Positions 51,883 to 60,873 are shown, counted from the first letter of the stretch. The stretch: DNA of 64,000 nucleotides from CBDCVO01 sp965223085 (GCA_965223085.1 OZ244981.1:4092001-4156000); one strand, 5' to 3'. Numbers and translations are program-made. The notes: generated by a model from the letters alone, not told the origin.

Positions 51883-53796
51883 ATGTTGACCTACGATGTA
51901 GCCGGCGGCCAAATCGACGGTGCCCGTGATTATCAGGAAGATGCGTTTCTGATCACCCGACTCGGTGATGCCGACGACGAAAAAGGTGGCTCATTGCTCA
52001 TCGTCGCCGATGGCATGGGCGGCCACGCTGCGGGCAATGTCGCGAGCAATATGGCGGTGCAGACATTCAACAAGCACCTTACCGCGAACTCCCCCAGCGA
52101 TGAAATGCCGACGGTCCTGCGTGAGGCGATTCTGCTGGCGAACGAGTCGATAAAAACAACGGTCGCAGAAACCTCCGCCCTGAAGGGCATGGGCTGCACG
52201 ATCATCGCCGTCGTCGTGGCCGACGATCAGCTGCGCTGGGTCAGCGTCGGTGATAGTCATCTCTATCTCGTTCGTGATGACGCCATTAGAAAAATTAACG
52301 CCGACCATAGCTACGGCGGATTTCTCGATCGCATGGCCGCGGAAGGCAAACCGATGGAGCCCGAAGCCGGATTTTCCCGCAACATGCTCATGAGCGCATT
52401 GACTGGTGACGAGATCGCAGAAATTGATTGCCCTACAGAAGCCCTAGACCTCCGGGCGGGTGATCGCCTCGTACTGGCAAGTGACGGCCTCGATACGGTC
52501 AGCCACGCCAAAATCATCTCCTTTCTGGAAAAGTCGGCTGGCGCAAAAGATTGCGTCGATGCCTTGCTCGGCGCCGTGGCGGATGCGCAAGTTCCGCGTC
52601 AAGACAACACCACCGTGGTGTGCGCCGTCGTGGGGCAAAAGAATCTGGCCGCGAACCGCGCCGGTGCCGCCGCAAGTCCGGCCGTAGAGGCAGCACCCCT
52701 CTACGATCACGGACCGAATGCAACGGCATCCGCCCCGCCGCGCCGTACCGGGCGCTATCAATCGCGAGCGCTGGAAATCGAGCAATCATCACGACGCGCC
52801 GGAAAATGGATCGTGTTGGCGTTGCTGGCGGTGTTGGCGGCCGCGGGTGGCGCAGCGTATTGGGCGCTGAAGCCCAAACCACCGGTGGAAAATGACACTA
52901 GCATCGATTGGGAACCAGCAACGCAAGTCCCAGAACATGCCGCAGAGGTGGAAGCACCCACCCCGGCAGACGAGGTCGAGAGTATCAATGAGCTACTCGA
53001 AGATGCTGAACAAAGCGAGATCGCGGCAACACCGGATGAGGTTGATACAACGACACTACCCGCTCAACCAGAAACGTTTCGCGACAAACTCGCCAGTGGT
53101 GGCGACGGTCCCTTGATGGTGCGCATACCAGGCGGGAGCTACCTTATGGGCGCACCCGATTCTTCTGCTGAATTCAACAACCGACCGCAACACGCGGTAA
53201 AAGTCACGCCGTTTGCAATCGGGGTGTATGAAATTAGCATTGCAGAGTACCTGCGATTCGCACGCGCCGCTGGTCGACGAGCACCGCAAACGGGTGATCT
53301 GGATCCGGATCGGTTTCCGGCGTTTTTCGTCAGCTGGAATGATGCGCTCGAATACACGAAGTGGCTATCCGCGCAGACGGGTAGAACCTACCGCCTGCCG
53401 AGCGAAGCGCAGTGGGAATACGCAGCCCGTGCAGGCACCTCGAGTAACTATTGGTGGGGCCGCAAACTGGAGTCAGGCCGCGCGCATTGCTTCGCTTGCG
53501 ATACCGGCCTCGATCCGCGCCAACCGACTAAGATTAGCCGTTTCGCGGCTAATCGTTTCGGGCTTCATGACACGGCCGGCAACGTAGCAGAATGGGTTTA
53601 TGATTGCTGGCACAAAAACTACGACGGCGCACCGACGGACGGCAGCGTTTTCGAAGGCGGCGACTGCACGCAACGAGTTGTGCGTGGCGGGGCGTTTTCG
53701 AGCGGGCCAAAAGGCCTCAGGTCTGCGACCCGCGAGAAGTTCCCTGGTAACCGCAGCAACGACAGCATCGGTTTCCGCGTTGTACGATTAGATTAG
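51883..53796 (+). CDS. PP2C phosphatase - transmembrane - FGE/sulfatase-modifying-like fusion
   Basis: Three parts in one protein. Residues 1-245: PP2C Ser/Thr phosphatase with metal-binding Asp in YQEDAF, VADGMGGHAAG, VSVGDSHLYLV, LASDGLD and DNTTVVCAVV. Residues about 305-330: one membrane helix (WIVLALLAVLAAAGGAAYWAL). Residues about 400-637: FGE-sulfatase/SUMF1-like domain (MVRIPGGSYLMG, RLPSEAQWEYAARAG, GNVAEWV, RVVRGGAFSS, SIGFRVVR). The paired active-site cysteines of true formylglycine-generating enzyme are missing, so this domain is probably a ligand-binding one. Expected topology: phosphatase in cytoplasm, FGE-like part in periplasm. Start could also be GTG at 51850. Confidence 0.9.
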   Translation: MLTYDVAGGQIDGARDYQEDAFLITRLGDADDEKGGSLLIVADGMGGHAAGNVASNMAVQTFNKHLTANSPSDEMPTVLREAILLANESIKTTVAETSALKGMGCTIIAVVVADDQLRWVSVGDSHLYLVRDDAIRKINADHSYGGFLDRMAAEGKPMEPEAGFSRNMLMSALTGDEIAEIDCPTEALDLRAGDRLVLASDGLDTVSHAKIISFLEKSAGAKDCVDALLGAVADAQVPRQDNTTVVCAVVGQKNLAANRAGAAASPAVEAAPLYDHGPNATASAPPRRTGRYQSRALEIEQSSRRAGKWIVLALLAVLAAAGGAAYWALKPKPPVENDTSIDWEPATQVPEHAAEVEAPTPADEVESINELLEDAEQSEIAATPDEVDTTTLPAQPETFRDKLASGGDGPLMVRIPGGSYLMGAPDSSAEFNNRPQHAVKVTPFAIGVYEISIAEYLRFARAAGRRAPQTGDLDPDRFPAFFVSWNDALEYTKWLSAQTGRTYRLPSEAQWEYAARAGTSSNYWWGRKLESGRAHCFACDTGLDPRQPTKISRFAANRFGLHDTAGNVAEWVYDCWHKNYDGAPTDGSVFEGGDCTQRVVRGGAFSSGPKGLRSATREKFPGNRSNDSIGFRVVRLD

Positions 53797-53832
53797 CGGT
53801 GGTGCACAACAGTAAAGGACGCCGGTACGCTC

Positions 53833-54321
53833 ATGGGAGTAGAAATCGAGCGAAAGTTTTTGTTAGCTAACGATACTTGGCGGGCGGTGATCGATCACAG
53901 CTCTTTCTTGGAACAGGGCTATTTAAACGTCGAGAAACGCTGCTCTGTGCGCGTGCGCATCGACACCGAAGACGCGTTTTTGAACATCAAAACCGCAACG
54001 CTCGGCATCGAACGGCGTGAATTCGAATACCCCATACCGCGTACGGATGCAGCGGCTCTGCTGCAAGAGTTTTGCGGTGACAACACCTTGCGTAAAGTCC
54101 GCCACCACGTCTACTATCACGATCATCATTGGGAAATCGATGAATTCGAAGGGGCTAATTCCGGTCTCGTCGTCGCCGAAATTGAACTCACACACGCCGA
54201 CGAACATTTTGAGCGACCCCCATGGCTCGGAGCAGAAGTCTCTCATTTGCGGCGCTACTATAATGTCTGTCTAATCGCCTACCCGTACGTGGCCTGGTCA
54301 GAGAGCGAGCGAATACCGTGA
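53833..54321 (+). CDS. CYTH-domain triphosphatase-like protein
   Basis: The CYTH fold begins with the invariant GVEIERKFLL, followed by SVRVRIDTEDAFLNIKTA, the ERREFEYPIP strand, HHWEIDEFEG and VVAEIELTHADE. These acidic and basic residues line the triphosphate tunnel. Single-domain bacterial members (ygiF-like without CHAD) act as inorganic triphosphatases in vitro. It starts 36 bp after the PP2C/FGE fusion gene and may be co-transcribed with it. Moco genes follow. Confidence 0.92.
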   Translation: MGVEIERKFLLANDTWRAVIDHSSFLEQGYLNVEKRCSVRVRIDTEDAFLNIKTATLGIERREFEYPIPRTDAAALLQEFCGDNTLRKVRHHVYYHDHHWEIDEFEGANSGLVVAEIELTHADEHFERPPWLGAEVSHLRRYYNVCLIAYPYVAWSESERIP

Positions 54322-54368
54322 TATACTACATAGCATCCAACTAGGTTATTAGTCTGTCACCAAGCTTC

Positions 54369-55379
54369 GTGCCACATTCGCTATCAGATCCCGATCGCCT
54401 GATCGATCGCTTTGGACGCCACATCAACTATGTGCGTATTTCTGTCACCGATCGTTGCGACTTCCGCTGTGTCTATTGCATGGAACCTGATCAGCAGTTT
54501 GTGCCGCGAGCACGGATCCTGACGTTGGAGGAAATCGCCAATATCGGCCGTGCGTTCGTGCAACTAGGGGTCAAAAAAATTCGCATCACCGGCGGCGAAC
54601 CTTTAGTACGACGAAATGTCCTGAAACTATTAAACGACCTTAGTGCCTTGCCCGGCTTACGAGAACTGGTGATGACGACTAACGGCTCGCAATTGCGACG
54701 CCTCGCCCCCGCGGTGCGCGATGCTGGTGTTAAGCGTCTCAACATCAGTTTGGATTCCTTGAACGCAGCGCGCTTTCGCCGCATGACCCGCAGCGGTGAT
54801 TTGCGCGGCGTTCTGGAGGGTATCGACACGGCCCTCAACGCCGGCTTCGAACGGCTCAAGCTGAACACCGTCATTTTAAGAGGTGAAAACGACGACGAGA
54901 TCATCCCGCTTGTGCGCTATGCTGGAGAGCGTGGCATGGATATTTCTTTTATCGAAGAGATGCCGCTAGGCATTATTGCCGACCACGAACGCGAGAAGAC
55001 GTATTATTCTAGCGATGAAATTCGCACCGCGATCGGTAACGAATACACACTAATACCAACCACTGAATCCACCGGCGGGCCGTCCAAATATTATCGGTTG
55101 GAAGCATTCGGTACGCGCGTCGGCTTTATATCGCCACATTCGCAAAACTTCTGTGACGACTGCAACCGCGTGCGACTAACGGTAGAGGGTCGTTTGCTCC
55201 TGTGCCTAGGTCAAGAGCACGCCATCGACTTGCGTGCCGTAGTGCGCCGTCATCCGGGTGATTTTCCGGCGTTAAAAGCGGCCATTCGTGCCGGCATGGA
55301 TAAAAAACCCCATGGACATGAATTCGACCTTAGTGCCAAACCACTCATTTTTCGCCATATGAATCAAACGGGTGGTTAA
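54369..55379 (+). CDS. moaA: GTP 3',8-cyclase MoaA
   Basis: The radical SAM enzyme that, with MoaC, turns GTP into cyclic pyranopterin monophosphate. The N-terminal cluster motif is CDFRCVYC, the C-terminal cluster is CDDCNRVRLTVEGRLLLCLG and the required Gly-Gly tail is present (MNQTGG). The start is GTG at 54369; no better in-frame start fits the RFGRHINYVRISVTDRC opening. First gene of a plus-strand Moco run (moaA, mobA, mobB, moeA). No Moco riboswitch is visible in the short leader. Confidence 0.96.
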   Translation: MPHSLSDPDRLIDRFGRHINYVRISVTDRCDFRCVYCMEPDQQFVPRARILTLEEIANIGRAFVQLGVKKIRITGGEPLVRRNVLKLLNDLSALPGLRELVMTTNGSQLRRLAPAVRDAGVKRLNISLDSLNAARFRRMTRSGDLRGVLEGIDTALNAGFERLKLNTVILRGENDDEIIPLVRYAGERGMDISFIEEMPLGIIADHEREKTYYSSDEIRTAIGNEYTLIPTTESTGGPSKYYRLEAFGTRVGFISPHSQNFCDDCNRVRLTVEGRLLLCLGQEHAIDLRAVVRRHPGDFPALKAAIRAGMDKKPHGHEFDLSAKPLIFRHMNQTGG

Positions 55380-55428
55380 ACGACTGCCTATAATATAACT
55401 GCACTTTAGCAGTGCTGAGGCAGAGCGG

Positions 55429-56022
55429 GTGTCTAGCCCATCGTCAGCTACAGGTCTAGTGCTTGCAGGCGGCAGCGGCCGCCGCTTCCATGGAGCGGAC
55501 AAAGGTTTGTTCCAGTTCGAGGGACGCGCTTTGTTTCAGCATGTCGCCGCGGCGCTCGCGCCCCATGTTAGCCGCGTACTGATCAGCGCCAATCGCAATG
55601 TGAACGCCTACGCCAAAGCAGGCCACACCGTGCTCACCGACGGGTATGCGGAACGCTTAGGGCCACTTGCCGGGATCGCTGCGGGCATCAAAGCGTGCAC
55701 TGATCCCACGCTTATCATCGCACCTTGCGACATGCCACTACTTCCCCCAGCAACGCTTGGGGCGCTCCTCCAGACACGCATCGACAACGACGCCGACGTG
55801 GCGCTAGCACAGGTCGCGGGGAATGATCTACCGGTTGTTGCTGCCATCGCAACGCGTATCGCGCCATCCCTCGAGCCCTTTATCGCCACCGGCGGTCGCA
55901 CCGTTCGCGAATGGTATGCGCAACACCAATATATCGTATTGCCCGTAGAGGCGCGTCCCGAGCTTTTCCTAAACGTCAATACCCCGACCGATCTGCGCAC
56001 ACTGGAGCGCTATGCAAAATAA
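55429..56022 (+). CDS. mobA: molybdenum cofactor guanylyltransferase
   Basis: MobA links GMP to molybdopterin to form MGD, needed by DMSO-reductase-type enzymes. The nucleotide-binding opening LVLAGGSGRRFHGADKGLFQ, plus LGPLAGIAAGI and IIAPCDMPLLPP, are conserved. Start is GTG at 55429. It overlaps mobB by 11 bases. The presence of MobA implies at least one bis-MGD enzyme such as a formate dehydrogenase, formylmethanofuran dehydrogenase-type or nitrate reductase elsewhere. Confidence 0.95.
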   Translation: MSSPSSATGLVLAGGSGRRFHGADKGLFQFEGRALFQHVAAALAPHVSRVLISANRNVNAYAKAGHTVLTDGYAERLGPLAGIAAGIKACTDPTLIIAPCDMPLLPPATLGALLQTRIDNDADVALAQVAGNDLPVVAAIATRIAPSLEPFIATGGRTVREWYAQHQYIVLPVEARPELFLNVNTPTDLRTLERYAK

Positions 56023-56578
56023 TTCGACCATCACTGCCTGTCCGGTTTTCGGCCTTGTCGCACGCAGTGGGACGGGCAAAACAACGCTGGTACGAAAACT
56101 ACTCTCGCGACTGTGCCACCTTGGTTTGCGGGTTGGTGTCATTAAACATACGCATCACGATTTTGAAATCGACCAACCCGGAAAAGACAGTTATGAAATT
56201 CGCGCCGCCGGTGCGAGACAAGTATTATTAGCATCGCCGCAGCGACAAGCACTTATCCTAGAACAAACGCCCGCCGAGGAACTCGAGCTAGATGCCTTAC
56301 TCGCGATGCTGCACAAAGAGAACCTCGACCTCGTTTTAGTCGAAGGGTTTCACCGTGCCGCGACGATCGCAAAAATCGAGATCCATCGTCACGCGCTAGG
56401 ACACCCCTTGTTGTGCCGTACGGACGACTCTATTATCGCCGTAGCGACGGATAGCGACCCCGTATTACCGTGCGGTGTAGAAAAACTACCGTTGAACGAT
56501 GCGGCCATGATTACGGAATATATTTTAAAATATTGTCTATTCGGGCGTAGTCCCGGGGATCCTCATGAGCAACGCTGA
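56012..56578 (+). CDS. mobB: molybdopterin-guanine dinucleotide biosynthesis protein MobB
   Basis: A P-loop GTPase of 188 residues that assists MobA. Walker A is ARSGTGKTTL; KHTHHDFEIDQPGKDSYE and LVLVEGFHRAATIAKIEIHR are typical. It overlaps both mobA and moeA (14 bases), so it is translated in a coupled run. Confidence 0.93.
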   Translation: MQNNSTITACPVFGLVARSGTGKTTLVRKLLSRLCHLGLRVGVIKHTHHDFEIDQPGKDSYEIRAAGARQVLLASPQRQALILEQTPAEELELDALLAMLHKENLDLVLVEGFHRAATIAKIEIHRHALGHPLLCRTDDSIIAVATDSDPVLPCGVEKLPLNDAAMITEYILKYCLFGRSPGDPHEQR

Positions 56579-57848
56579 CTCCAACCCCGCCACACTAACT
56601 ACAGACAGCAGTTGCGAAGACGACTTCGACGCCACCTCGCTGCGCTGTGACGTCGCCTTGCAACGCGTTCTAGATGCTGTTAACAGTTTGCACGGTAGCG
56701 AGCGTGTCCACCTCCGCGGCGCGCTCGACCGCGTTGTCGCCGCGGCGCTAAATTCACCGCTAGACGTGCCCTCGCACGCGAATTCCGCTATGGACGGATT
56801 CGCCGTCGCGGCGCGTGACCTACCTCGCGATGGCCTGCGCGTACTGAGGATCATCGGTACTTCGTACGCTGGAAAACCGTTTCAAGCTGAGGTGGGACGC
56901 GGTCAGGCGGTTCGCATTATGACCGGTGCGGTCATGCCTGAAGGTACTGATACGGTGGTGATGCAAGAACACGCGCAAGTTAACGGTGAGCAGTTAGAGG
57001 TAGATGCCCGACATAAACCCGGCCAGCATGTGCGTGCCGCGGGGGAAGACATCAAGCGCGGCGCGACCGTAGTACCGATAGGACAGCGCATCACACCTTC
57101 AGAGCTCGGGCTGATAGCCTCCCTAGGGATCGGCGAAGTCTGTGTTTTTCGGCGTCCACGGGTCGCTTTCTTTTCCACGGGGGACGAACTCCGCTCGCTG
57201 GGCGAGCCCTTAAATCCGGGTGAGATCTACGATAGCAACCGCTATACCTTATTCGGCATGTTGACGCGCCTCGGATGTGAGATCCAGGACCTGGGCGTCG
57301 TTGGAGACGATCACGAAGCGCTTAAAAGCGCGTTTTCGGCGGCCGCCAAAGACGCGGACGTCGTGATCACCTCCGGCGGTGTATCCGTCGGTGAAGCGGA
57401 TTACACGAAAGAAATTCTCGCCGCCACCGGTGCGGTTGGGTTTTGGAAAGTCGCGATGAAACCCGGCAGGCCGTTAGCTTTTGGTCACCTCGATCAAGCC
57501 CTGTTTTTTGGTCTGCCCGGCAACCCGGTATCGGTGATGGTGACCTTTTATCAATTCGTACAACCGGCACTACTGAAATTAATGGGTTGCACGCAAACAA
57601 ACCGCGTCGTGGTGCGCGCCCGTAGCGTTGGCCGCTTGAAGAAACGTCCCGGCCGCGTCGAATATCAACGCGGGCGATTAACACTCGATGCGAGCGGCGA
57701 ATTATGCGTCTCTGGCACCGGTGACCAAGGTTCAGGGATCCTCAGCTCGATGTCGGCGGCAAATTGTTTCATCGTATTACCCATGGAGTCCGCCGACGTT
57801 AAGCCCGACACCCTGGTCGAAGTGCAACCGTTCTTCGGCTTAATGTAA
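56565..57848 (+). CDS. moeA: molybdopterin molybdenumtransferase MoeA
   Basis: MoeA inserts molybdenum into adenylated molybdopterin. Signatures: SAMDGFAVAARDL, RIMTGAVMPEGTDTVVMQEHA, FFSTGDELRSLGEPLNPGEIYDSN, VITSGGVSVGEADYTKEIL and FGLPGNPVSVMVTFYQFV. 427 residues, with about 25 additional N-terminal residues rich in Ser and Asp. Last gene of the plus-strand Moco run; convergent with moaE-moaD. Confidence 0.96.
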   Translation: MSNADSNPATLTTDSSCEDDFDATSLRCDVALQRVLDAVNSLHGSERVHLRGALDRVVAAALNSPLDVPSHANSAMDGFAVAARDLPRDGLRVLRIIGTSYAGKPFQAEVGRGQAVRIMTGAVMPEGTDTVVMQEHAQVNGEQLEVDARHKPGQHVRAAGEDIKRGATVVPIGQRITPSELGLIASLGIGEVCVFRRPRVAFFSTGDELRSLGEPLNPGEIYDSNRYTLFGMLTRLGCEIQDLGVVGDDHEALKSAFSAAAKDADVVITSGGVSVGEADYTKEILAATGAVGFWKVAMKPGRPLAFGHLDQALFFGLPGNPVSVMVTFYQFVQPALLKLMGCTQTNRVVVRARSVGRLKKRPGRVEYQRGRLTLDASGELCVSGTGDQGSGILSSMSAANCFIVLPMESADVKPDTLVEVQPFFGLM

Positions 57849-57857
57849 TCGACCCCA

Positions 57858-58301
57858 TTATTCACTGTAGCCGGGGGTATTACGAGTTACCCACCGCTCG
57901 CCGTGCGCTGTCGTTTCTTTTTTCCAAAATGGCGCGCGTGATTTGAGATCTTCCATAATGAAACGGCACGCTTCGAACGCGGCAGCGCGGTGCGCGGACC
58001 AAACGGCGACGAGCACGATGGCCTCCCCAGGTGTGATGTCGCCGATCCGGTGCGCGATCAAAACATCGCAAAGCTTCCAACGCTGACGCGCCAGTGCCTC
58101 AATACCGGCCAGGTGCTTTTCCGTCATGCCAGGATAATGCTCCAAGAACATGCGCTCTACGGCAGCACCTTCGTTGAAGTCTCGCATTGTTCCGACGAAA
58201 GTTGCGGTGGCGCCGACAGCGCCGCTGTGAGTGCTACGTATCTCATGGGTATGGAGCAAATCCCATGGCTCTAGTTTTTTGAATAGGAGTTCGACGGCCA
58301 T
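57858..58301 (-). CDS. moaE: molybdopterin synthase catalytic subunit
   Basis: MoaE adds the dithiolene sulfurs delivered by thiocarboxylated MoaD. Conserved features: GAVGATATFVGTMRDFN, LEHYPGMTEKHL, HRIGDITPGEAIVLVAVWSAHRAAAFEAC and the catalytic Lys region APFWKKE. Its ATG shares a base with the moaD stop (TAATG). 147 residues, normal length. Confidence 0.95.
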   Translation of the reverse strand: MAVELLFKKLEPWDLLHTHEIRSTHSGAVGATATFVGTMRDFNEGAAVERMFLEHYPGMTEKHLAGIEALARQRWKLCDVLIAHRIGDITPGEAIVLVAVWSAHRAAAFEACRFIMEDLKSRAPFWKKETTAHGERWVTRNTPGYSE

Positions 58302-58534
58302 TACACGCCACCGGTAATCGGTGGGAAGAACGCCACTTCATCACCATCGGCAAGCGCCGTATCCGGCTCACCGTAATCCATATTGACGGCGATCAATATG
58401 CCCTCCGAAGGGGGTTCGGAGGCGAAATCGTGCCACAGCACGCTGGGAGTGATGCCGTCGCGGAACTCGACGCTGCGCTCGCGCCAACCAAAGGAGTCAG
58501 CTAGACTCGCGAATAATTTCACTTTAATCGTCAC
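58301..58534 (-). CDS. moaD: molybdopterin synthase sulfur carrier subunit, with an extra C-terminal Val
   Basis: A ubiquitin-like protein of 77 residues: KVKLFASLADSFGWRERSVE at the start, VNMDYGEPDTALADGDEVAFFPP in the second half. MoaD is activated at a C-terminal Gly-Gly, but here the predicted end is P-I-T-G-G-V (GGT GGC GTG TAA), one residue too many. Either the Val is removed, a nearby base is wrong in the assembly, or the protein works differently. Tightly coupled to moaE. Confidence 0.92.
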   Translation of the reverse strand: MTIKVKLFASLADSFGWRERSVEFRDGITPSVLWHDFASEPPSEGILIAVNMDYGEPDTALADGDEVAFFPPITGGV

Positions 58535-58620
58535 GGCTTTTGGTGAGCTCTGTGCGCTACGGGAGGTGGCATCTTAGGTGAATCACGTCACGCCGTCGAC
58601 ACGGCTATCGAGGAGACCAC

Positions 58621-59103
58621 ATGACCAAGCTGACCCATTTTGACGATCAGGGTCGCGCCCACATGGTGAACGTTGGTGAGAAGGCGACGACGCTACGTCG
58701 CGCTAGCGCTGAGGGTTGGATCACCATGCAAGCAAAAACCCTGGGGATGATCGTTGCCGGACAGCACAAAAAGGGTGATGTGCTAGGCGTCGCCCGCACG
58801 GCCGCGATAATGGCCGCAAAAAGAACCGCAGATCTTATTCCGCTCTGCCACCCGATCGGCCTCACCCATGTCGGCGTCGACTTCGAGCCGCACGAGCCCG
58901 GCGGTGGCGTGCGTTGCGTGGTTCACGCACAGACGCACGCACAAACCGGTGTCGAAATGGAAGCACTCACGGCGGTGCAAATCGCGCTGCTAACAATATA
59001 TGACATGTGCAAAGCCGTCGACCGTGAAATGGTCATGTCAGATATTCGGCTACTCGAAAAATCGGGTGGCCGTTCTGGGCATTGGCGACGGGATGTCGTT
59101 TGA
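58621..59103 (+). CDS. moaC: cyclic pyranopterin monophosphate synthase
   Basis: MoaC completes cyclic pyranopterin formation after MoaA. The sequence (160 residues) shows GVARTAAIMAAKRTADLIPLCHPIGLTHV, then GVEMEALTAVQIALLTIYDMCKAVDREM and the closing KSGGRSGHW, all family hallmarks including the active-site Lys/His/Asp region. Divergent from moaD-moaE across an 86-bp gap that must hold both promoters; convergent with the pterin dehydratase gene two bases away. Confidence 0.96.
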   Translation: MTKLTHFDDQGRAHMVNVGEKATTLRRASAEGWITMQAKTLGMIVAGQHKKGDVLGVARTAAIMAAKRTADLIPLCHPIGLTHVGVDFEPHEPGGGVRCVVHAQTHAQTGVEMEALTAVQIALLTIYDMCKAVDREMVMSDIRLLEKSGGRSGHWRRDVV

Positions 59104-59105
59104 AA

Positions 59106-59492
59106 TCAATCGTATTTGATGTACTTAAAGCGCGCATCTTCCGGCGTACCGTCGAGCACGCTATTTGCAATCAAACCAGGTTGCCACATGATGGTGTCTT
59201 CGATCTTAGTCGCTAATTCGAAATCTTTATCAGTAATTCCCTTCGCGGCGTGATTCATCAGTTTCACGATCACAAAAGCATATGAAACCGTCAAGTCAGG
59301 ATGATGCCATGCAGCTTCCGCTAAATGCCCCACCGTGTTGACGACCATTAACGTGGCTTTCCACCCGGCCGTTTTATAGGTGCGACGGATCCATCCGTCT
59401 TTCAGTGTCCAATGCGGTAGGCTCGCAGCCAGTTTGGTTCTTACTTCGTCATCGGAATAAACCCGTTCTTCGGTCTTTTCGCGCCATCCCAT
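59106..59492 (-). CDS. pterin-4a-carbinolamine dehydratase family protein
   Basis: The PCD/DCoH signature is present: AEAAWHHPDLTVSYAFVIVK followed by NHAAKGITDKD, with His-His-Pro and the late Asp. Canonical PCDs recycle tetrahydrobiopterin for aromatic hydroxylases, but no phenylalanine hydroxylase gene is present here. Next to MfnB, DUF447 and FolP it fits instead the PCD of bacterial tetrahydromethanopterin gene clusters. The ATG at 59492 overlaps the end of mfnB by 52 bases; no good internal start was found, so the overlap seems real. Confidence 0.88.
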   Translation of the reverse strand: MGWREKTEERVYSDDEVRTKLAASLPHWTLKDGWIRRTYKTAGWKATLMVVNTVGHLAEAAWHHPDLTVSYAFVIVKLMNHAAKGITDKDFELATKIEDTIMWQPGLIANSVLDGTPEDARFKYIKYD

Positions 59493-60202
59493 CGCGTCGT
59501 CCTCCTCGCCGTGGCAAATTTAGAGGCTTGCTCCAGTTCACAGCATACGCGACCTAGCGCAGCCGGACATAATTGCCCGGTGCGGCCGCTAGGACCACAG
59601 ATCGCGCCACGGAATCCCAAATAATCTATGTCGAAATTGTATAAGGGTCGGATATCAGAAAGTTGCAAGCTGCCCGCAAGTCCTATCAGCAAACGCCGGC
59701 GGCGTGCTGCGAGCACGAATTCGCCAATTGTGTGATCATCGACTTTGCTTCGCAGCCCGCCGCTCGACTTATCGGCCGTATCTAACATGACACCCGTGAA
59801 GCCGAGTTCCGAAAGCAGCTCGACATCGGGCGGACGCGGCGGTGATTCAGCGAAACACACCGCGATCAACGGGACCCCACGCGCCACCGCGGCAGCGAGG
59901 CAGTTAGACATACGCTCGCTCAAATCACGCGCGAACAAACCGATTTTTAGGTAGGGCATGCCGACGCCCGCCATGGCGATAACCCGTGCCACAATTTTTT
60001 CTGGGTCGTCCCAACAATTCCCAATCGTGGCGCTCAGCGGTCGTCGTCCGGCGACGATGTGCACAGCTTCTGCTGCGATCGACAAAGAAACGGCGCCCAA
60101 CGGACCTGCTGCTGGTTCTTTCAGATCTATCCAGTCGACGCCTGCGCGCAGAGCAATTTCACATTCTTCCGGGTTGCGCACGCTCGCCAATAATGCCGTC
60201 AT
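59441..60202 (-). CDS. mfnB: (5-formylfuran-3-yl)methyl phosphate synthase, methanofuran pathway
   Basis: MfnB (DUF556) makes the furan precursor of methanofuran from two glyceraldehyde-3-phosphates. The TIM-barrel active-site Lys is in DWIDLKEPAAGPLGA (Lys28), a second in YLKIGLFA, and GVMLDTADKSSGGL and LAGSLQLSDIRPL are typical. In bacteria it marks the methanofuran/H4MPT formaldehyde-oxidation route of methylotrophs. The last ~25 residues are basic and overlap the pcd start. Its ATG overlaps the DUF447 stop (four bases). Confidence 0.9.
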   Translation of the reverse strand: MTALLASVRNPEECEIALRAGVDWIDLKEPAAGPLGAVSLSIAAEAVHIVAGRRPLSATIGNCWDDPEKIVARVIAMAGVGMPYLKIGLFARDLSERMSNCLAAAVARGVPLIAVCFAESPPRPPDVELLSELGFTGVMLDTADKSSGGLRSKVDDHTIGEFVLAARRRRLLIGLAGSLQLSDIRPLYNFDIDYLGFRGAICGPSGRTGQLCPAALGRVCCELEQASKFATARRTTRWDGAKRPKNGFIPMTK

Positions 60203-60870
60203 GGCCCCCTCTCACTGCGTTCGCCGCTACCATAGTCACCGTGATCGGGATGCGCTGCAACGGCCGTGACCAGCCATTGCCACGCCTCACGCTCCGCGGC
60301 ACTCGCGGTCTTCTCGATCAGTGGCGCAAGTTGCGCCAATTGCTGCTTGACATAACTTCGCTCCAAACGCGTCAGGCGCGAAACCGTAATCGCCGCCTCT
60401 ACGACCGCGTGTTGGGCGCGATTGAAGCCCAAGAAGGGTTGATGGTTAACGCTATGCACAACATCGCACACAAAGCGCGGTCGTTGTGGATCACTATCAT
60501 CGATGTCCCGCACCGCGAGTTCTAAATGCGTCATTGCGTCGCCTAAACGCCGCACCGCCACATGCTCACAGGCAACAGTCGGCCACCCACGGCGGCCCAC
60601 TAAGCAACCTGCGATAACGCGCACGTCAGTCGTAGCATTAAGACTCGCGAAGGGGATTTCGCGCAAATTTGTGGCCGTCTGCGAGGGCACGAACGGTGCA
60701 ACGAGAACCTCTCGACCCTCATATCGATAACCCATCGGCGTAATGTGAACTTCGCCCGCAATGGATTGGGTAATGATCACTGCTTCATAGATCATGTCAT
60801 GATCGTGTCGACGATTAGCTGCCATCACGAATTTATGGTCGCGTCGTACGCGTACAGTCAAGCGCATCAC
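60199..60870 (-). CDS. DUF447 family protein
   Basis: About 223 residues. The N terminus opens with YEAVIITQSIAGEVHITPMGYRYEGREVLVAPFVPSQT-type sequence (shorter pieces: EAVIITQS, HITPMGY, VLVAPFVPS), the DUF447 hallmark, resembling flavin-reductase-like split barrels. The second half is helical. DUF447 genes occur in methanogens and in the H4MPT clusters of methylotrophic bacteria; its step is not established. Start candidates are ATG at 60870 and an internal ATG near 60795 (MIYEAVI), which gives a better family N terminus. Confidence 0.85.
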   Translation of the reverse strand: MMRLTVRVRRDHKFVMAANRRHDHDMIYEAVIITQSIAGEVHITPMGYRYEGREVLVAPFVPSQTATNLREIPFASLNATTDVRVIAGCLVGRRGWPTVACEHVAVRRLGDAMTHLELAVRDIDDSDPQRPRFVCDVVHSVNHQPFLGFNRAQHAVVEAAITVSRLTRLERSYVKQQLAQLAPLIEKTASAAEREAWQWLVTAVAAHPDHGDYGSGERSERGP

Positions 60871-60873
60871 GCA

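Noticed and set aside
53100..53796. True formylglycine-generating enzyme activity in the fusion protein
   Set aside because: The paired active-site cysteines are missing from the VVRGGAFSSGPKG region.
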